From assembly GCA_011524845.1 (NCBI GenBank), contig WTJL01000122.1, forward strand, positions 1 through 6,479: 6,479 nucleotides of DNA. The letters are read 5' to 3'. Numbering within the stretch: the first letter of the stretch is position 1; each line of letters starts with the position of its first letter. The notes beneath the pieces were generated by a model that was not told the DNA's origin, ran no database searches, and was given only the letters and a program-made list of their open reading frames with translations. Position numbers and translations under genes: made by a program. Shown here one piece after another: positions 6,414-6,479 of this stretch. This DNA comes from Flavobacteriales bacterium. Its GTDB lineage: Bacteria > Bacteroidota > Bacteroidia > Flavobacteriales_D > Sanyastnellaceae.

Positions 6414-6479
6414 ATGGCGATACCCAAACCCTTCAACTTGACGGCGTGGATCGAAGAGAACCGCGACCTGCTCAAGCCG
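6414..6479 (+). CDS. nbaC: 3-hydroxyanthranilate 3,4-dioxygenase, first 22 codons (3' end outside window)
   Basis: Only the N-terminus is present, beginning at ATG 6414 and running off the right edge. PFNLTAWIEENRDLLKP closely matches the conserved start of this enzyme family, where the sequence typically continues with PPVGN. The enzyme is an Fe(II) cupin dioxygenase that opens the ring of 3-hydroxyanthranilate to 2-amino-3-carboxymuconate semialdehyde. That product gives quinolinate (NAD synthesis) or is degraded further, in the kynurenine pathway of tryptophan breakdown. The metal-binding residues lie beyond the window, so the call rests on 22 residues. The 39-base gap from the transporter stop has no terminator and no Shine-Dalgarno, so co-transcription is plausible. 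TACCTTGG at 6401-6408 loosely resembles a Bacteroidota -7 box but lies too close to the ATG for an ordinary leader. Confidence 0.8.
   Translation, partial: MAIPKPFNLTAWIEENRDLLKP

Noticed and set aside
2935..6479. A dedicated novel biosynthetic or defence cluster made of the GH3 enzyme, kinase, ArsC-like protein, transporter and dioxygenase
   Set aside because: Each member belongs to a family I know widely in Bacteroidota genomes, and no common pathway, phage, toxin or nuclease signature is visible. Tight spacing alone supports co-transcription, not a shared function.

Overview
The window reads as a piece of a GC-rich (roughly 60% by eye) Bacteroidota chromosome. The strongest pointers are two secreted proteins ending in type A C-terminal sorting domains of the type IX secretion system (T9SS), a system confined to that phylum and its close relatives. 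None of the visible start codons has a Shine-Dalgarno sequence, which is also usual there. The kinase and ArsC-like proteins match family variants I know from Bacteroidota. I cannot name the genus. All seven genes (five complete, two cut by the window ends) lie on the + strand.

Bases 1-2909 hold the surface-protein part. A gene cut by the left edge (1-647) and a complete 688-residue gene (789-2855) are tandem relatives. Both end in the same beta-rich module followed by a T9SS sorting domain. Each is followed by a strong hairpin terminator (685-712 and 2880-2915), so they are probably transcribed as separate units. Their codon choice is much stricter than that of the genes downstream: every arginine is CGC or CGT. 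This suggests high expression.

Bases 2935-6479 hold a compact run of intracellular and membrane genes: a GH3-family acyl-adenylating enzyme, a uridine-kinase-like P-loop kinase overlapping it by 4 bases, a small CxxC protein of the ArsC/Spx fold, a ten-helix EamA transporter, and the first 22 codons of 3-hydroxyanthranilate 3,4-dioxygenase (kynurenine pathway). Gaps are -4, 25, 5 and 39 bases, with no terminator between them, so an operon is likely. No single pathway visibly unites the genes. It may be a mixed housekeeping operon rather than a dedicated system.

I found no mobile element, CRISPR array, RNA gene or evident defence system. The most useful leads are the unknown substrate of the GH3 enzyme, the loss of a uridine-contacting histidine in the kinase, the loss of arsenate-reductase residues in the ArsC-like protein, and the tandem T9SS cargo pair.
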